This document shows, one piece after another, positions 43,029-51,746 of a stretch of 64,000 nucleotides of DNA. Under the pieces are notes generated by a model. The model had not been told where the DNA came from, did no database searches, and saw only the letters and a list, made by a program, of their open reading frames with translations. Where the stretch lies: positions 5,518,001 to 5,582,000 of the forward strand of contig CBDEVO010000003.1 in NCBI GenBank assembly GCA_965243615.1, in the 5' to 3' direction. Numbering within the stretch: the first letter of the stretch is position 1; every line of letters starts with the position of its first letter. The translations under genes and the position numbers were made by a program. The DNA comes from JAJEEA01 sp965243615 (GTDB taxonomy: Bacteria; Acidobacteriota; Vicinamibacteria; Vicinamibacterales; UBA8438).

Positions 43029-45359
43029 ATTACTGACTGTATCGGCGCCGCGCTCCCGGAACTTCATATCCGGCCGGCTCGACGCCCGCGCTTTCTGGCG
43101 GCGACGCTGACTCTCCTGCTGACGGGCGCGGCCGTTCCCGCCGTGGACGCCCAGCCCGCGCCGGAGCCACCTCCCCCTCCCGGCGCCGCCGGCATCGTCC
43201 GCCCCGCCGTCCGGCCCCCGCGGGTGACCGCCCCGCCGGTCATCGACGGCCGGCTCGACGATCCGGCCTGGGACCGCGCCGCCCACATCACCGAGCTCGT
43301 GCAGCGCCGGCCCCTCGACGGCCCGCCCGCCACCGAGGCGAGCGACGTCTACCTCGCCTACGACAGCGACCACCTCTATGTCGGACTGCACGCGCACTAC
43401 ACGGACCCCGGCATGATGCGGGCGAACCGGCGCGACCGCGACCAGACCGTCGAGGACGACCTGTTCCTGATCTACTTCGACCCGTTCCTCGACCAGCAGC
43501 GGGCCTACGTCTTCACCGTGAACGGCTACGGGGTGCAGGGAGACGCGATCCTGCGGGCGGGGGCCCTCGGGGGCGGCCGCTTCGGCGTCCCCCGCGGCGA
43601 CGCCTCGTGGGACGTGCTGTTCGACACCGCGGCCCGACTCGTTGCCGACGGCTTCGTCGCCGAGATGGCCATCCCCTTCAAGAGCCTCCGTTACCCGAGG
43701 CGGGAAGCCGGATCCGAGCATCGGTGGGGGCTGCAGATCGCGCGCACCATCGGCGGCAAGGACGAGGCCGACGTCTGGTCCCGCACGTCGCGCGACATCG
43801 CCGGCTTCCTGCCCCAGATGGGCCTGCTCGACGGCATGACCGACCTCTCGCGCAGCCACAACCTGGAGATACTGCCCACCGTCACCGCGACCCGGTTCGG
43901 CGCCCTCGACCGCGGCACCGGCCGGTTCGACGAGGGGGACCTGTCGCCTGAAGGCGGCGTCAACATCAAGTACGGCGTCACGTCCAACCTCACCGCCGAC
44001 GTCACGTTCAACCCCGACTTCTCGCAGATCGAGTCGGACCTGCCGCAGATCGAGATCAACCAGCGGTTCGCGCTCTTCTACCCCGAGCTGCGTCCCTTCT
44101 TCCTGGAGGGGGCCGAGATCTTCAACATCCGCGCGCCGATCACCACCGTCCACACCCGCACCATCGTCGACCCCGCGTACGGCGCCAAGCTGACCGGCAA
44201 GGTCGGACGCACCACCCTCGGGCTGATGTACGCCAACGACGCGGCGCCCGGGAACCTGGACGACGACGCCGACCCCGCCTTCGGGCAGCCCGCGCACACC
44301 TTCGTGGGCCGGGCGCGATACGACCTCTACACCGAGTCGCACGTCGGGGCCGTCTTCACCGACCGGGAGCTGCTCGACGGCTACAGCCGGCTCGCCGGGG
44401 TCGACTCGAACTTCCGCCTCGGCGACACCCACGCGGTCGCCTTCCGCGCCATGGCCACCGACCACCGGGACCGCGGGGGCGCGGAGACGACGGGCCGCCT
44501 GCTCGACGCGAGGTTCAGCAAGAGCGGCCGCAACCTGCGCTACGCCCTGTCGTCGTACTCGCTGTCGCCCGAGTTCAGGACCGACGTGGGGTTCGTCCGC
44601 CGCACCGACCAGCGCTACACGTCGGTGACCGGGGGCTACCGGTGGTGGCCGGAGCACTGGCTCCGCAACTGGGGGCCCGAGTTCGTCTACGGACGGAACT
44701 ACGACTTCGCGGGCGTCCTGCAGGACGAGGTCGCCGACGCCGGCATCAACCTCGCCCTCGCCCGCAACATGTTCGTCGCCAGCAACGTCCGCCGCGAGCT
44801 GGAGCGGTTCGGCGGCATCGACTTCCACAAGACCCGCGCCCGGGTCTTCGGCCGGGTCGACACGAGCCGGCGGGTCGGGGTGTCCCTCGAGTACCGGCGC
44901 GGCGAACAGATACGCTTCGACGCCGAGGCGCCGTACCTCGGCCGGGAGCAGGGCATCACCGCGAGGCTCAACCTGCGTCCCGTCCCCCGCCTGCGATCGG
45001 CGATCAACGTCACCACGAACCGGTTCACGGACCACCGCCACGGCGGCGGCGCGGTGTTCGACGTCCAGATCTACCGCGCCCTCACGACCTACCAGTTCAG
45101 CAACCGCCTGCTCTTCCGCAACATCAGCGAGTACAACACGCTGCGAGGGAAGCTGGACCTGAACTTCCTGCTCACCTACCGCGTCAACGCGGGCACCGTC
45201 TTCTACGCCGGCTACGACGACCACTATCAGCAGGCCGACCGCATCGACGGCGATCTGCTGGACTGGCACGAGGTCGGCAGCGGGCGCTCGAGCTGGAACT
45301 GGCGCCAGCGGACCAACCGCGCGGTGTTCCTGAAGTTCCAGTACCTCTTCCGGTACTGA
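43029..45359 (+). CDS. CBM9-like/DUF5916 outer-membrane protein, second copy, start uncertain
   Basis: About 775 residues. The open frame holds no ATG near a signal peptide: the first hydrophobic segment is 'RPRFLAATLTLLLTGAAVPAVDA' at about 43086, and only rare codons (ATT 43029, CTG 43095) or a far GTG (42951, inside the repeat) could start it. The coordinate given is a placeholder. Features: 'PPVIDGRLDDPAWDRA', 'AIPFKSLRYP', 'TFNPDFSQIESDLPQIEINQ', 'FYPELRPFFLEGAEIF', and a terminal strand 'AVFLKFQYLFRY'. It is an outer-membrane receptor type, paralogous to the gene at 35024. Confidence 0.85.
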   Translation: MTDCIGAALPELHIRPARRPRFLAATLTLLLTGAAVPAVDAQPAPEPPPPPGAAGIVRPAVRPPRVTAPPVIDGRLDDPAWDRAAHITELVQRRPLDGPPATEASDVYLAYDSDHLYVGLHAHYTDPGMMRANRRDRDQTVEDDLFLIYFDPFLDQQRAYVFTVNGYGVQGDAILRAGALGGGRFGVPRGDASWDVLFDTAARLVADGFVAEMAIPFKSLRYPRREAGSEHRWGLQIARTIGGKDEADVWSRTSRDIAGFLPQMGLLDGMTDLSRSHNLEILPTVTATRFGALDRGTGRFDEGDLSPEGGVNIKYGVTSNLTADVTFNPDFSQIESDLPQIEINQRFALFYPELRPFFLEGAEIFNIRAPITTVHTRTIVDPAYGAKLTGKVGRTTLGLMYANDAAPGNLDDDADPAFGQPAHTFVGRARYDLYTESHVGAVFTDRELLDGYSRLAGVDSNFRLGDTHAVAFRAMATDHRDRGGAETTGRLLDARFSKSGRNLRYALSSYSLSPEFRTDVGFVRRTDQRYTSVTGGYRWWPEHWLRNWGPEFVYGRNYDFAGVLQDEVADAGINLALARNMFVASNVRRELERFGGIDFHKTRARVFGRVDTSRRVGVSLEYRRGEQIRFDAEAPYLGREQGITARLNLRPVPRLRSAINVTTNRFTDHRHGGGAVFDVQIYRALTTYQFSNRLLFRNISEYNTLRGKLDLNFLLTYRVNAGTVFYAGYDDHYQQADRIDGDLLDWHEVGSGRSSWNWRQRTNRAVFLKFQYLFRY

Positions 45360-45582
45360 CCGGAGCGGCACCGCGGACGAGCGCCGAGCTCGTGCGCGCG
45401 ACCGGGCGCCGGAGCGGCGGTCGGCCGCGAGCCATCGCGGAGCCGGAGGCAGGCGCCGGACGCCGCGGGCCGGTCGTTCGGCCGGCGGGGAAGCCGGTCG
45501 GGGGCCGCGGCACGGTTGCGGGATCGATGGCGACCCCACCCGGTCGCCAGTCGCGAACATGAGCGAACCGGGCGGGGCGCGG

Positions 45583-45588
45583 TATGGT
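45583..45588 (+). promoter_or_regulatory. Putative -10 box TATGGT placed for leaderless start
   Basis: TATGGT ends 6 bp before the GTG of the aminopropyltransferase gene, so transcription would begin at or beside the start codon. The same geometry is seen at 56251 and 58709. There is no ribosome-binding site between box and start. Confidence 0.45.
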
Positions 45589-45594
45589 TAGGGT

Positions 45595-47187
45595 GTGGCC
45601 CCCACGGACGTGCGGCGGCGCGAAGGCCCCGGCGACGACCCGCGGGCCGCCCCGGCCGACCCCATCGGCGCCGGCACCGGCGTCCTGCTGATCGCGGTCT
45701 TCACCATCGCGACCTGCGGCTTGATCTACGAGCTGCTCGCGAGCACCATCGCCAGCTATCTCCTCGGCGACAGCGTCACGCAGTTCTCGACGGTCATCGG
45801 CGTCTACCTCTTCTCGATGGGCGTCGGGTCGTACCTGTCGCGCCACGTCCGCCGCGATCTGCTGGCCCGGTTCATCGAGATCGAGATCCTGGTGGGCCTC
45901 GTCGGCGGCCTCTCGTCGCCGGTGCTCTTCTTCGCGTTCTCCGAGGTGGACGCCTTCCGCGTCGTGCTGTACGGCTGGGTCACCGCCACCGGGGTGCTCG
46001 TCGGCCTGGAGATCCCGTTTCTCATCCGTATCCTGAAGGACGAGTTCCCGCTGCACGACCTCGTCTCCCGCGTCCTGTCGCTCGACTACCTGGGCGCGTT
46101 GGCGGCGGCGTTGCTGTTCCCGCTGTGGCTGGTGCCGCAAGTCGGCCTGATGCGGTCGTCGTTCGTGTTCGGCGGGCTCAACGTGCTGGTCGCGGTGTGG
46201 ACCTGCCACTACTTCCGCCGGCGCCACCGGCGGCCGCGGCTCGCCGTGCAGGCCTGGGGCGCGTTCGCGGTGCTGGCGCTCGGCACGGTCTTCTCCGACG
46301 ACCTGACGACCTGGTCCGAGCGGCGGCTCTACGAGGAGCCGGTCGTCCTGTCGCGGTCGTCTCCCTACCAGCGCATCGTGCTGACGCGGGGCGACAACGG
46401 CGTCCGCCTGTTCCTGAACGGCAACCTGCAGTTCTCGACCCTCGACGAGTACCGCTATCACGAGGCCCTCGTCCACCCCGGCCTCGCCGCGGTGGCCGCG
46501 CCCCGCCGCGTGCTCGTGCTCGGCGGCGGCGACGGCATGGCGGTCCGCGAGATCCTGAAGGACGACCGCGTCCGCGAGGTCACGCTGGTGGATCTCGACC
46601 CGATGATGACCGACATCTTCCGCGACCACGAGGCGTTCGCCGCCTTCAACGACTTCGCGCTGCGCTCGCCCCGGGTCGAGGTGGTCAACGCCGACGCCTT
46701 CGTCTGGCTCGAGTCGAACCCCGCCCGCTGGGACTTCATCGTCGTCGACTTCCCCGACCCCCGCACCTACTCGCTCGGCAAGCTCTACACGACCACCTTC
46801 TACCGGCGACTCGCGAGCCGGCTGAACGCGGGCGGCGCCGCCGCCATCCAGAGCACATCGCCCCTTGTCTCGCGGCGGTCCTTCTGGTGCGTGGTCGAGA
46901 CGGTCCGAGCGGCGGGGCTGCACGCGAGGCCCTACCACGCGCCGGTCCCGACCTTCGGGGAGTGGGGCTACGTGCTGGCGTCGCGGGAACCGCTGGCCCG
47001 GTCCGATGCGTTCCCGCCGGGGTTGCGGTACCTCACCCCGGCCATCGCGGGGTCGCTGTTCGAGTTCCCGGCCGACATGGCGCCGGTGCCGGTGGAGGTG
47101 AACCGATTGAACAACCAGATCCTCGTGCAGTACCACGCGGAGGGCTGGGAGCAGTACGCAGGGAGCGTCGCAGGCAGCCCGCGTTAG
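45595..47187 (+). CDS. speE: Membrane-embedded polyamine aminopropyltransferase (spermidine synthase-like)
   Basis: 530 residues with GTG start. About seven transmembrane helices (residues 27-250) precede a spermidine synthase domain: 'FLNGNLQFSTLDEYRYHEALVHP', the SAM-type motif 'VLVLGGGDGMAVREILKD', 'VTLVDLDPMMT', 'VVNADAFVWL', and the catalytic-loop form 'DFPDPRTYSLGKLYTTTFY'. It would transfer aminopropyl groups, presumably at the membrane. It is followed after 240 bp by a FAD amine oxidase and faces a PspA/DUF350 operon. No S-adenosylmethionine decarboxylase gene is in the window. Confidence 0.88.
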   Translation: MAPTDVRRREGPGDDPRAAPADPIGAGTGVLLIAVFTIATCGLIYELLASTIASYLLGDSVTQFSTVIGVYLFSMGVGSYLSRHVRRDLLARFIEIEILVGLVGGLSSPVLFFAFSEVDAFRVVLYGWVTATGVLVGLEIPFLIRILKDEFPLHDLVSRVLSLDYLGALAAALLFPLWLVPQVGLMRSSFVFGGLNVLVAVWTCHYFRRRHRRPRLAVQAWGAFAVLALGTVFSDDLTTWSERRLYEEPVVLSRSSPYQRIVLTRGDNGVRLFLNGNLQFSTLDEYRYHEALVHPGLAAVAAPRRVLVLGGGDGMAVREILKDDRVREVTLVDLDPMMTDIFRDHEAFAAFNDFALRSPRVEVVNADAFVWLESNPARWDFIVVDFPDPRTYSLGKLYTTTFYRRLASRLNAGGAAAIQSTSPLVSRRSFWCVVETVRAAGLHARPYHAPVPTFGEWGYVLASREPLARSDAFPPGLRYLTPAIAGSLFEFPADMAPVPVEVNRLNNQILVQYHAEGWEQYAGSVAGSPR

Positions 47188-47270
47188 GAGCCTGCGCCGT
47201 GGCACGGCGCGAACGCCCGGGGGTTGGTTGGCGCGCCAAGCGGAGCCGAAGGCGACGATTGGCGGGCCGG
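47185..47270 (+). repeat. Hairpin-core dispersed repeat
   Basis: TAGGAGCCTGCGCCGTGGCA begins with the stop codon of the aminopropyltransferase gene; ACGGCGCGAACGCCC is a decayed second arm. The core GGTTGGTTGGCGCGCC, AAGCGGAGCCGAAGGCGACG and ATTGGCGGGCC is well kept. Confidence 0.88.
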
Positions 47271-47427
47271 CGTCACAACCGGGCGAGGACCTGAGCTGGC
47301 CGTGGAGGCGCCCGGCCGCGGGCTTCGACGCAAGCAAGTCGGACTGCAACCGACCAGGAACAGGCTTGGACGGGATATACCGGCCACTCCGCGCCACCGC
47401 GGCACCACCACACGGATTGCCGACCCG

Positions 47428-49200
47428 ATGGACACACGACGGAACCTCCCCAACCGCGGACTGACACGCCGGGACATCCTGCGGATGGGTCCGGGCGCGG
47501 CCGCGGCGATGGCGCTCGGTTGCACTCCGGGCCTGCCCGCCTCCGCCGAGAGGGCCCTCGACGCCGGTCGCATCACCGGGACCATCGTGGGCGCCTCCCA
47601 CCGGCTCGGACATCGGCTGCGGGACGGCGCCCGGCCCGAGCCGCGGCAGATCCACGACGTCCCCGTGGTCATCGTCGGGGCGGGCGTCGCGGGGCTGTCC
47701 GCGGCGTGGAAGCTTGCGCGCAGCGGCATGCGCGACTTCGTGGTGCTCGAGCTCGAGCCGGAGCCGGGAGGCAACGCGAGGTGGGGGGAGAACGACGTCT
47801 CGCGCTTTCCGTGGGGCGCGCACTACCTGCCGGTCCCCGCCGCCGAGGCCACCGCGACGCGGGAGCTGGTCGCCGAGATGGGTCTGGTCCTGGACACCGG
47901 CGCGGACGGCGAGCCGGTCTACGATCCGCGCCACCTGTGCCACGCCCCCCAGGAGCGGTTGTTCGTCGACGGCGGGTGGCGCGAAGGGCTGTCGGCGCGC
48001 GACGTGGTGGACCCCGCCCCCGGCTCCTCCGAGTCGGCGGAGCTCGCGGCGTTCGAGGCCGAGGCTCGGCGGTACCGGGACTACCGGGACGCGCGGGGCC
48101 GACGGGCGTTCGCCCTGCCCATCGCCGCCGGCTCCACCGACGCGACGATCGCCGCGCTCGACCGGATGTCGATGCGCGAGTACTTCGACCGAGCCGGCTG
48201 GTCATCTTCCCGCCTGCGCTGGTACGTGGACTACTGCTGCCGAGACGACTACGGCTGCACGCTGGAGACGACCTCCGCGTGGGCGGGGTGGCACTACTTC
48301 TGCTCGCGCCCCGACGACGTCGAGTACCTGACCTGGCCCGAGGGCAACGGCCGCATCGTGCGTCACTTCCTGGACCGGGTGGGCGGGAACGTCCGCACCG
48401 GGATGCTGGTCTACCGCGTGCGCCCTACCGGCGGCGCGGAGACGGACGGCGGTGCGGTGAGGGCGCCGGCCGACGGCGCTACGGGCCCCACGGCCCCCGG
48501 CAGCGCGTTTCCCCCCGGCGCCGCCCCCGACGGCGGGGTCGAGGTCGACGTGCTGGACACGCACACCGAGACCGCCGTGCGGTTCCGGGCGCGCCACTGC
48601 ATCTATGCCCTGCCCCGGTTCACGGCGCCCCACGCCATCGAGGGCTACGCCCTCGCCGGCCTCGAGTCGTTCACCTACAGCCCGTGGGTCGTCGCGAACC
48701 TGACCGTCGACCGGGCGCCGGAGGGCGCGGCCTGGGACAACGTGCTCTACGACAGCCCGTCACTCGGCTACGTCGTCGCCACGCACCAGAGCCTGCGCAC
48801 GGCGCCGGGTCCCAGCGTACTGACCTGGTACCTGCCGCTCGCCGTCCCGAACCCGGACTCCGCGCGTGCGTGGATGCTCGAGCGGGAATGGCGCGACTGG
48901 GCCTCGCTGATACTCGCCGACCTCGCGCGGGCCCATCCCGACATCGAGCTCCGCGTTTCCCGCATCGACGTGATGCTCTGGGGGCACGCGATGATCCGGC
49001 CCGCGCCCGGCTTCATCTGGGGCGAGGCGAGGCGCCGGGCCGCCGCCCCGCACGGCGCGATCCGCTTCGCCCACTCGGACATGGGCGGCATCTCGGTCTT
49101 CGAGGAGGCGCAGTATCACGGCGTCCGGGCGGCCGAGGAGGTGATGCGGGCTCTGGACCATGCCCACGCGACATCGCTGCCGGACATCGAGCAGGCGTGA
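47428..49200 (+). CDS. TAT-exported FAD-dependent amine oxidase/NAD(P)-binding protein
   Basis: 590 residues from ATG 47428. The N-terminus has a twin-arginine motif (LTRRDILRMGPGAAAAMALG). The FAD motif 'VVIVGAGVAGLSAAWKLARSG' is at about 80-100 and is followed by the acidic 'VVLELEPEPGGNARWG'. The middle contains 'MSMREYFDRAGW' and 'CCRDDYGCTLETTSAWAG'; the end has 'IRFAHSDMGGISVFEEAQYHGVRAAEEVM', the FAD-closing motif of amine-oxidase/polyamine-oxidase relatives. An Ala/Gly/Pro insertion near 345-375 is lineage-specific. Its place after an aminopropyltransferase suggests a polyamine-related substrate; this is inference. Confidence 0.82.
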   Translation: MDTRRNLPNRGLTRRDILRMGPGAAAAMALGCTPGLPASAERALDAGRITGTIVGASHRLGHRLRDGARPEPRQIHDVPVVIVGAGVAGLSAAWKLARSGMRDFVVLELEPEPGGNARWGENDVSRFPWGAHYLPVPAAEATATRELVAEMGLVLDTGADGEPVYDPRHLCHAPQERLFVDGGWREGLSARDVVDPAPGSSESAELAAFEAEARRYRDYRDARGRRAFALPIAAGSTDATIAALDRMSMREYFDRAGWSSSRLRWYVDYCCRDDYGCTLETTSAWAGWHYFCSRPDDVEYLTWPEGNGRIVRHFLDRVGGNVRTGMLVYRVRPTGGAETDGGAVRAPADGATGPTAPGSAFPPGAAPDGGVEVDVLDTHTETAVRFRARHCIYALPRFTAPHAIEGYALAGLESFTYSPWVVANLTVDRAPEGAAWDNVLYDSPSLGYVVATHQSLRTAPGPSVLTWYLPLAVPNPDSARAWMLEREWRDWASLILADLARAHPDIELRVSRIDVMLWGHAMIRPAPGFIWGEARRRAAAPHGAIRFAHSDMGGISVFEEAQYHGVRAAEEVMRALDHAHATSLPDIEQA

Positions 49201-49270
49201 GGCGCTCCGCCCGCCGATTTCGTCGCCTGATCCTTCCGCCCCGGGCCGAGTCGCGCGGGCAGAATGGCTC

Positions 49271-49359
49271 CTGGGAGTCTGCGCCGTGGTACGGTGCAGA
49301 CTCCCAGCCGGGTCGGTTGGGGGCGCCAAGCGGAGCCGCCGGCGACGATTGGCGGGCTA
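49271..49359 (+). repeat. Hairpin-core dispersed repeat, best-preserved hairpin
   Basis: CTGGGAGTCTGCGCCGT, loop GGT, ACGGTGCAGACTCCCAG forms a 17-bp stem with one mismatch. The core GGTCGGTTGGGGGCGCC, AAGCGGAGCCGCCGGCGACG, ATTGGCGGGC follows. The end of the core coincides with the TAG stop (complement CTA, 49357-49359) of the PspA gene on the opposite strand. It separates two convergent genes, an ideal position for a bidirectional terminator. Confidence 0.9.
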
Positions 49360-50067
49360 CGTCGCCCCGATCCCCATCTTCTTCTTGAGCTCGGCCAGCG
49401 AGTCGGCGCCGGCGCTGGGCGAGGGCCCCGCGAGAGCGCGGTCGATGTCGTCGTCGATGGTGCCGCCGACGTCGGCGAGCTGGTCGTAGGCCTCGGCCAG
49501 CGACTCCTCTTCCTGCACGCGGTGCTTCATCTTCTCGAGCATCGCGACGGTGCCCGAGGCGTCGGCGCCGGCGAGCTGCTGGTTGATCTTGCGCATCGAC
49601 GACGCGGTGCGGGCCCGCGCGCGCAGGGTGATCAGCTCGTTCTCGTACTTGGCGATCTGCCGCTTGAGGTCCTCGACCTTGGCCTGGAGCTGGTCGGACA
49701 TGCGCCGCTGCGTCTCGTAGTCGGCGCCGACCCGGGCCGACTGCTGGACCTCGGTGTCCTTCTTCTCGAGAGCGGAGGTGGCGAGGCGCTCGGCCTCGGC
49801 CGCGGCCATCTCGCCGGACTCGGCCCGCCGGAGGAGGAGCATCGCCTTGCGCTCGTAGTCGGCCGCGCGCTTCTTGTGGTCGTCGGTCTCCTTCTGCAGG
49901 CGGATGGCCAGCGACTTCACCTGGGCGAGGCTCACCATCGCGGCCTGGAGGTTCTTCTTGAGATCGCGGATGCCCTGCTCGGTCATCTTGATCGGATCCT
50001 CCAACTGGTCGACGGCGGCGTGGGCGTTCGACTGGGCGACCTTGAACATTCTGCGAAAGATACTCAT
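49357..50067 (-). CDS. PspA/IM30 family membrane-remodelling protein
   Basis: 236 residues, almost entirely helical: 'MSIFRRMFKVAQSNAHAAVDQLEDPIKMTEQGIRDLKKNL' in outline, then long coils and a C-terminal 'DSLAELKKKMGIGAT'. It has the ESCRT-III-like PspA/IM30/YjfJ architecture and assembles on the inner membrane under envelope stress. It is the last gene of a minus-strand operon, 2 bp after the YjfI-like gene. In E. coli the PspA-like YjfJ is encoded next to DUF2170 (yjfI) and DUF350 (yjfL) genes, the same company as here. Confidence 0.92.
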   Translation of the reverse strand: MSIFRRMFKVAQSNAHAAVDQLEDPIKMTEQGIRDLKKNLQAAMVSLAQVKSLAIRLQKETDDHKKRAADYERKAMLLLRRAESGEMAAAEAERLATSALEKKDTEVQQSARVGADYETQRRMSDQLQAKVEDLKRQIAKYENELITLRARARTASSMRKINQQLAGADASGTVAMLEKMKHRVQEEESLAEAYDQLADVGGTIDDDIDRALAGPSPSAGADSLAELKKKMGIGAT

Positions 50068-50069
50068 GG

Positions 50070-50465
50070 CTACTTCTTCCAGTAGGCGAGGAGCTCGGCG
50101 CCGTTCTCGGCCAGGGCCAGCGTCAGGGCCCGGATCGAGCCTTCGAGCTCGTTCAGATCGAGGTTGGCGAGCTGCAGGGTGTCGCGGTAGAAGATGCGAC
50201 CGCCCGTCTCGTCGAGCACGAACGCGCCGTGCACCAGCGTGTTGTTCATCTGCAGCAGCCGGGTGAAGAGATCGCCCGGCTCCGCCGGCACCTCGCCGAT
50301 CAACTGCTCGAGAATGACGATGGGCGGCTCGCAGTCGATGACGAGCTGCTTGATGCCGTTGTCCTCGTCGTCGACCACCACCAGATCGTCGGCCTCGTTC
50401 TCCGCCGTGATCGTGAGCCCGAGATCGAGCACGTGGCCCTTGACCGTTTCCAGATGCTCAGACAT
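50070..50465 (-). CDS. YjfI (DUF2170)/YbjN-like small protein of a PspA cluster
   Basis: 131 residues, acidic. The fold looks like the CesT/YbjN chaperone type: 'VIDCEPPIVILEQLIGEVP', 'LLQMNNTLVHGAFVLDETGGRIFYRDTLQLANLDLNELEGSI'. Length equals that of E. coli YjfI, but assignment between DUF2170 and YbjN is uncertain. It is directly upstream of pspA (2-bp gap), so it is probably a cognate partner or regulator of PspA. ATG 50465 has AAGGAGGCGC 6 bases upstream, a strong site. Confidence 0.7.
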   Translation of the reverse strand: MSEHLETVKGHVLDLGLTITAENEADDLVVVDDEDNGIKQLVIDCEPPIVILEQLIGEVPAEPGDLFTRLLQMNNTLVHGAFVLDETGGRIFYRDTLQLANLDLNELEGSIRALTLALAENGAELLAYWKK

Positions 50466-50637
50466 TCATCGCGCCTCCTTGCGCGTCCGTTCCGTGCGCG
50501 CCCGCTCCGCCGGCCGAAACCGACGCCCGCTCCGCGCTCGCCGCGGGCGCGGGCGCGGGCGGGGCTTCTCGTTCCACCCTTCTGAACGGGCGGCGCCGGA
50601 GATTCTCTCTGATTGACGATACGTCGGGACGGCGGGT

Positions 50638-51684
50638 TCAATTCGCCGCTGCCTCCCGGCGCTCGCGGGCCGAGATCACCACCAGGCGATCCGCGGCCGC
50701 GACCACCGCATCGGCGCCGGGGTTCGTCTCGATGGTTCCGTTTCCCTGGCGCTGGATTGCCACCGCGATCTTGTCGTGTTCGCGCTTGAGGGCGGAGAAC
50801 ACGTCGAAGAACGGCCGGCCGGCCAGCGCGGGCGGCACCGGCTCGGTCACCAGATCCTGCCCGACGCTGGCGCTCAGCAGCTCGCGCAACACCGTGGAGA
50901 TGCCATGGTCGTGGGCCGCGGTCGACATGACCCGGCTGCACAGCTCGGCTCCCACGACAATCTCGTCGGCCCTGGCCTGCTGGCAGTGACGCACGTTGGC
51001 CTCGGTGGCGAGCTCGACGATGGAGTAGACCTCCGAATTGAGGCTCTTTACGGTGAGCGTCGCCAGCACCGTCTTGGCGTCCCGCGCGCTGTAGTCCAGC
51101 GAACGGTCTCCCACGATGACGACGGTCGCCGCGGCGTCGATGCCGGCCCGCTTCAGGTTCTCCTCGGTCACATCGCCGCGCACGAAGTGAAGATGGTCGT
51201 CCGCCACCGGCTTCACGTCGATGTCGGCCACCAGCACGATGTCGGCGTCCGAGGAGCGCACATCGGCCCGCAGGTCGGCCAGGATTTCCTTCATCCGGCC
51301 GTTCCAGCCGCACAGGATGATGTGCCTCTTGCCGTCGTAAGAGTCCATGCCCCGGTCCTTCCTCATGCGCTCTTCCACGAACACCCCGGCGATGGTGGCC
51401 GTGAACATGCCCAGCACACCGATGCCGAAGAACATGAGCACGATGCCGACGAGGCGGCCGCCGAGCGTCACGGGGAAGATGTCGCCGAAGCCGACGGTGG
51501 TCAGGGTGACGACGGACCACCAGAGCCCGTCGGCCGGGGACCGCCCCTCGAAGAACGCGAAACCGGCCGCCCCACCCAGAATCAGCACCGCGATGACCCC
51601 GAGGATGCGCAACAGGTTCTCGCGGCGCAGGAAGCCGATAGCCCGCGTCAGGACTTGCGCCACCACGAACGCACGGATGCTCAT
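50638..51684 (-). CDS. Potassium channel with RCK (TrkA-N) domain
   Basis: 348 residues from ATG 51684. Two transmembrane helices flank a pore helix and the filter 'TLTTVGFGDIFP' (residues about 60-72). A RCK nucleotide-binding domain follows ('HIILCGWNGRMKEIL', 'VLVADIDVKPV', 'VRGDVTEENLKRAGI') and then a TrkA-C-like tail. It forms a tetrameric ligand-gated K+ channel of the MthK/Kch type. It lies in an operon between DUF350 and the YjfI-like gene, tying ion flux to the PspA stress module. Confidence 0.9.
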   Translation of the reverse strand: MSIRAFVVAQVLTRAIGFLRRENLLRILGVIAVLILGGAAGFAFFEGRSPADGLWWSVVTLTTVGFGDIFPVTLGGRLVGIVLMFFGIGVLGMFTATIAGVFVEERMRKDRGMDSYDGKRHIILCGWNGRMKEILADLRADVRSSDADIVLVADIDVKPVADDHLHFVRGDVTEENLKRAGIDAAATVVIVGDRSLDYSARDAKTVLATLTVKSLNSEVYSIVELATEANVRHCQQARADEIVVGAELCSRVMSTAAHDHGISTVLRELLSASVGQDLVTEPVPPALAGRPFFDVFSALKREHDKIAVAIQRQGNGTIETNPGADAVVAAADRLVVISARERREAAAN

Positions 51685-51746
51685 GTCTGAATGACGTGCC
51701 GCCGCGGCGGCCGGAACGGACCAACGCCGCCCGCGAATCGGCCCTG

